Source: Strix aluco (lineage: Eukaryota; Chordata; Aves; Strigiformes; Strigidae). From it: DNA of 64,000 nt. A model generated the notes under the pieces. It saw only the letters and a program-made list of their open reading frames with translations, was not told the origin of the DNA and did no database searches. The DNA is taken from the NCBI RefSeq assembly GCF_031877795.1, contig NC_133934.1, positions 26,601,716 to 26,665,715 on the forward strand. The letters are read 5' to 3'. Below are positions 61,101 to 64,000 of this stretch, in pieces (within the stretch, counting starts at the first letter, position 1; the number at the start of each line of letters is the position of its first letter). A program made the position numbers and the translations under genes.

Positions 61101-64000
61101 CCATAGCTCTCTTACCTGCTGTTGCTAATGAAATGCAAACATCTGACACTGAATATTGTGGTGGGTCAGTGCAAGAGACAGTGCAGCATTTCAGCACAGC
61201 TTTTTGACTAAGGACCTTTTCTGAAAGACTTTCATACAGGAAACGGAAAGTTACTAGGGATGCTTGATATCTTCAGAATTTTAACAAAAAAAGCAATATT
61301 TGAGGCCAACAGGCCGTGACAATGTCTGCAGTGTGTCAGACACATTGCTTTACCTGCAGCTGAACTGGGTGAAGAAGTTGCCCCAGGCTACATTAAATGG
61401 CGGATTTTCTTAATCTGGACCATTTTGGCAAAACTCTGTGGAGAAAGTGGTGAACTGTCAGCAGACCTGAAGGGGCAGGAACATTGGCTGGCAAGACACT
61501 TGATGAGTTGCTTGTGATGAGCAGTTTGGGAGAGTAATCTCATAGATCAGATCAGCACTAGTTACTGACGACATGTCTGTCTGCTCTGCAAGTTATCCTG
61601 TTGCCAGCACCGCTAAAGCACTGCATATTCTCACCATCATGCACATGCCTGAATTAAGGCAATCAAACTTGTCCATCTCCAGATAAGGTCACCTGAGAGA
61701 AACCTTCTGGCTCAGGTGCTGCATGGGACCCAAGGAGATGCACATGCAGCAGCATTTGCTGCACCACATCATTTCCCATATATGTTCAGGCATGAACATG
61801 TACAGCAGTGGCTCTCTGCCCACTAGAAGTACTATACTTAAATGTAGAGAGAAACAGTGGAAAGTACCTAAGGGGTAGGATAAGACTGGCCTACTAAATC
61901 CCCAGGCTAGATGCTGAAATTCCCACTTCTGCTAATGGTGACACTCGGCATCCTGACCTAGGGCCTATCACCAGGGGTCTGTCCACTGATTTCAATGGAA
62001 GAGTTCATATTTCAAGCTTAAACTTCAATTTTATTCTGGTCAGTTAGTCATGTTCTCCTTGTATGGGGCAAGTTAATATTCTGGGCCTGAAAAGTAGTTT
62101 TCAGGGTGGAGCTACTGCAGAGGGGGTCTGTACACAAATCTCAGTTGCTTAAATTCATCCTAAGTGACCTAAGCACGTTAAAAATGGTTGGTTCCATTTA
62201 AAACACACAAAAAACTGTTAGCTTCATCTTTTGATTGTGTTCTTTTCAAAGAAGGAACATAAAGAAACAGAAAATTAAGGGTGATCTTTCCAGCAGTACT
62301 CAGCATCTAGCACTACTCCCCCTGACATCAGTTATAAAACTCTAATGGCTTCTATAGGGATATATTTAAGACAGCAATGTGCACTATTGAAAATCCTGCC
62401 TTAAAAGTCTTCCAGGGACTGGTTATGTCCTCCAGGAACCAATCAAAAGCAATGTATCTGGCTAAAAAAACCAACAAAATTACTATAAATCTGTTCTTCT
62501 ACTTCTTGCTCCTATTTAGGAGGAAAGCACCTGAAATTATTCTGTAAATTAAAATCCTGGAATTTCCCAGGTTAAAATTTGAATGTTAGTTAGATAAATG
62601 AACACCAAATTTGTACAGTCAACAATTGGCTATAACTTCAGGCTAGCATTTGAAGGTTAAACTTCTTATTTTCATCACTATCATTAAGAACAATAACAAT
62701 CACAGATCTAATTCTCTTAGCCATATTATACCAGTTCCCTTAGCCATATTAATCTTACCTCACAGCAATTTTATATACAATTTATAAAATGGAGCTGAAA
62801 TTATAATGCCTCTACAAAATAAGGTCACCTTGTATTGTGCAAACTTCCTGCCTATTCTGTTATCAACCGTCTCTGTATCCTTCTAAGGCATATTTAAGTT
62901 GGAGTGTGATCCTGCAAAGGCTGTCAAAGGTTCCGCTTGCATTATCTATAAGCCCTATCAGTGCACAGCAGTGAACATTCCCAGGATTGAGGTCCCTCAA
63001 CGACCTGACCTCTTGGCCTAGAAACTGCAAAAATATTATTCAATGAGATATCAATGATGATATCTCAAATAATAAAGTGAGAAAACTTTCCTGAGCCTGG
63101 CAATTTACCTCTTGTCACTGCTTTTTGATGATCACAAGTGGAAATTCTGTTCATGCATATATGGTTTTCCCATGGCAAGAGTGAAGCAATGCTGATGATA
63201 AAGTTATTGATGTGCCAAAGCACCACCAACACCTAGAGTATCCTACCAACACAGTTGTTATTTTCCCTGCTTCTTCAATGTGAATTCTGGCAATGCAATG
63301 CAATGAGTGTTTCTTGAGTGTTTTTATGCTACTGCAGTGCCAAACCAACCATCTCAGCTTAACCACTTCTGAAGGAAGTTTGGGTAAGTGAAAACCAGTC
63401 TCCTCCCTTATTTTATAATGCACTTTGCTGCAAGTCATTCAGAACTTTGTCCCAACAACTTGTGTAACCCATGTGTTGTACTGTTTGCCCCAGCTCTATC
63501 TTTTTAACCCAGTCCAACTCAAAATAATTCTGTAACTCTCAGATGTTTTGATACAACGAGTAGCTGGCTGAGGCTGAAGTTATTATCCTGCAAGATATTG
63601 AAGCCGCATGTTGAGGAAAGCTGAGAAGATGAGAGATGGGTTGTGTAATTGTTCTTATCAGCTTTCCAAATCAGGAAACAGCACAACCCTTCCCTTCTTC
63701 CCAAATTCCCATATTTCAATCTAGTCAACAAAGTCTATTATTACCATGGTCAGACGGGAAAATGCGTGACATATAAAGTTCAATGTAGTCACTGGGTATG
63801 TAACAAGTCTTTCCTATTCTGCATGAGCTGTAGTTGATGGGAAACTTTTTGTGGTGTTAGTTTACCGTGTTTAACACAGTTAAACAGTGTTCTCTGTATA
63901 GATGCTGGCACAGGTAAGTGTGTCCTCCTCATTAACTGTCTGCTTTAAAAAGCATTCTTTCTAGGAAAGGAAGAAGTGTTTCATTCAGTGTGGACTAGGA
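55189..64000 (-). other. RBM47 upstream intron / 5' region
   Basis: It starts at the acceptor that precedes the first coding exon (AG at 55189-55190), so at least one non-coding 5' exon lies further upstream on the minus strand, inside or beyond this stretch. No CpG island or obvious 5'UTR exon could be placed. A C-run of 9 G on the plus strand (55809-55817) and a hairpin at 63035-63073 are the only structures noted. Confidence 0.6.
63035..63073. repeat. Interrupted inverted repeat (hairpin)
   Basis: ATTATT-caa-TGAGATATCA pairs with TGATATCTCA-AATAAT across a 4-base loop (atga). It forms 16 base pairs with a 3-base bulge. AT-rich; no family recognised. Confidence 0.55.

Noticed and set aside
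1-64000. tRNA, rRNA, CRISPR, operon or other prokaryotic features, and endogenous retroviral sequence.
   Set aside because: None seen. The window is vertebrate nuclear DNA, and the only reverse-transcriptase sequence belongs to CR1 LINEs.

Overview
The window looks like nuclear DNA from a bird, or less likely another sauropsid. The evidence is three CR1 LINE copies ending in the typical ATTCTATG-type 3' repeats, spliced vertebrate genes with short introns, and the gene pair CHRNA9 and RBM47, which are also neighbours at human 4p14. Nothing seen identifies the species. All assignments come from reading translations and splice signals by eye; no database search was run.

Layout. (1) At about 380-1040 is a CpG-island promoter. 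It drives a compact two-exon gene on the plus strand (coding 676-889 and 1512-2428, AATAAA at 2707) for a protein of about 376 aa. Its second exon encodes a tyrosine-recombinase (phage-integrase/XerD/DIRS-type) fold that keeps the structural core but has lost most catalytic residues. I read it as a host gene captured from a mobile element, and it is the most unusual item here. (2) 2.7-13.5 kb is intergenic with no gene I can support. (3) 13728-19136 (+) is the complete five-exon CHRNA9 gene, encoding the alpha-9 nicotinic receptor subunit (483 aa). (4) 19.25-45.28 kb is the convergent gap between CHRNA9 and RBM47. It contains two antisense, 5'-truncated CR1 copies at 21.8-23.6 and 32.45-33.63 kb. 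(5) 45.28-55.19 kb (-) holds the four coding exons and probable 2.6 kb 3'UTR of RBM47, an RNA-binding protein with three RRMs (598 aa). A sense-of-window CR1 copy lies in one of its introns. (6) 55.19-64 kb is upstream RBM47 intron or 5' flank without recognised coding sequence.

The genes are not an operon and have no shared pathway. CHRNA9 acts in cholinergic inhibition of hair cells. RBM47 acts in nuclear RNA processing and cofactors C-to-U editing. The recombinase-like gene has no assigned function, and its proximity to CHRNA9 is positional only.
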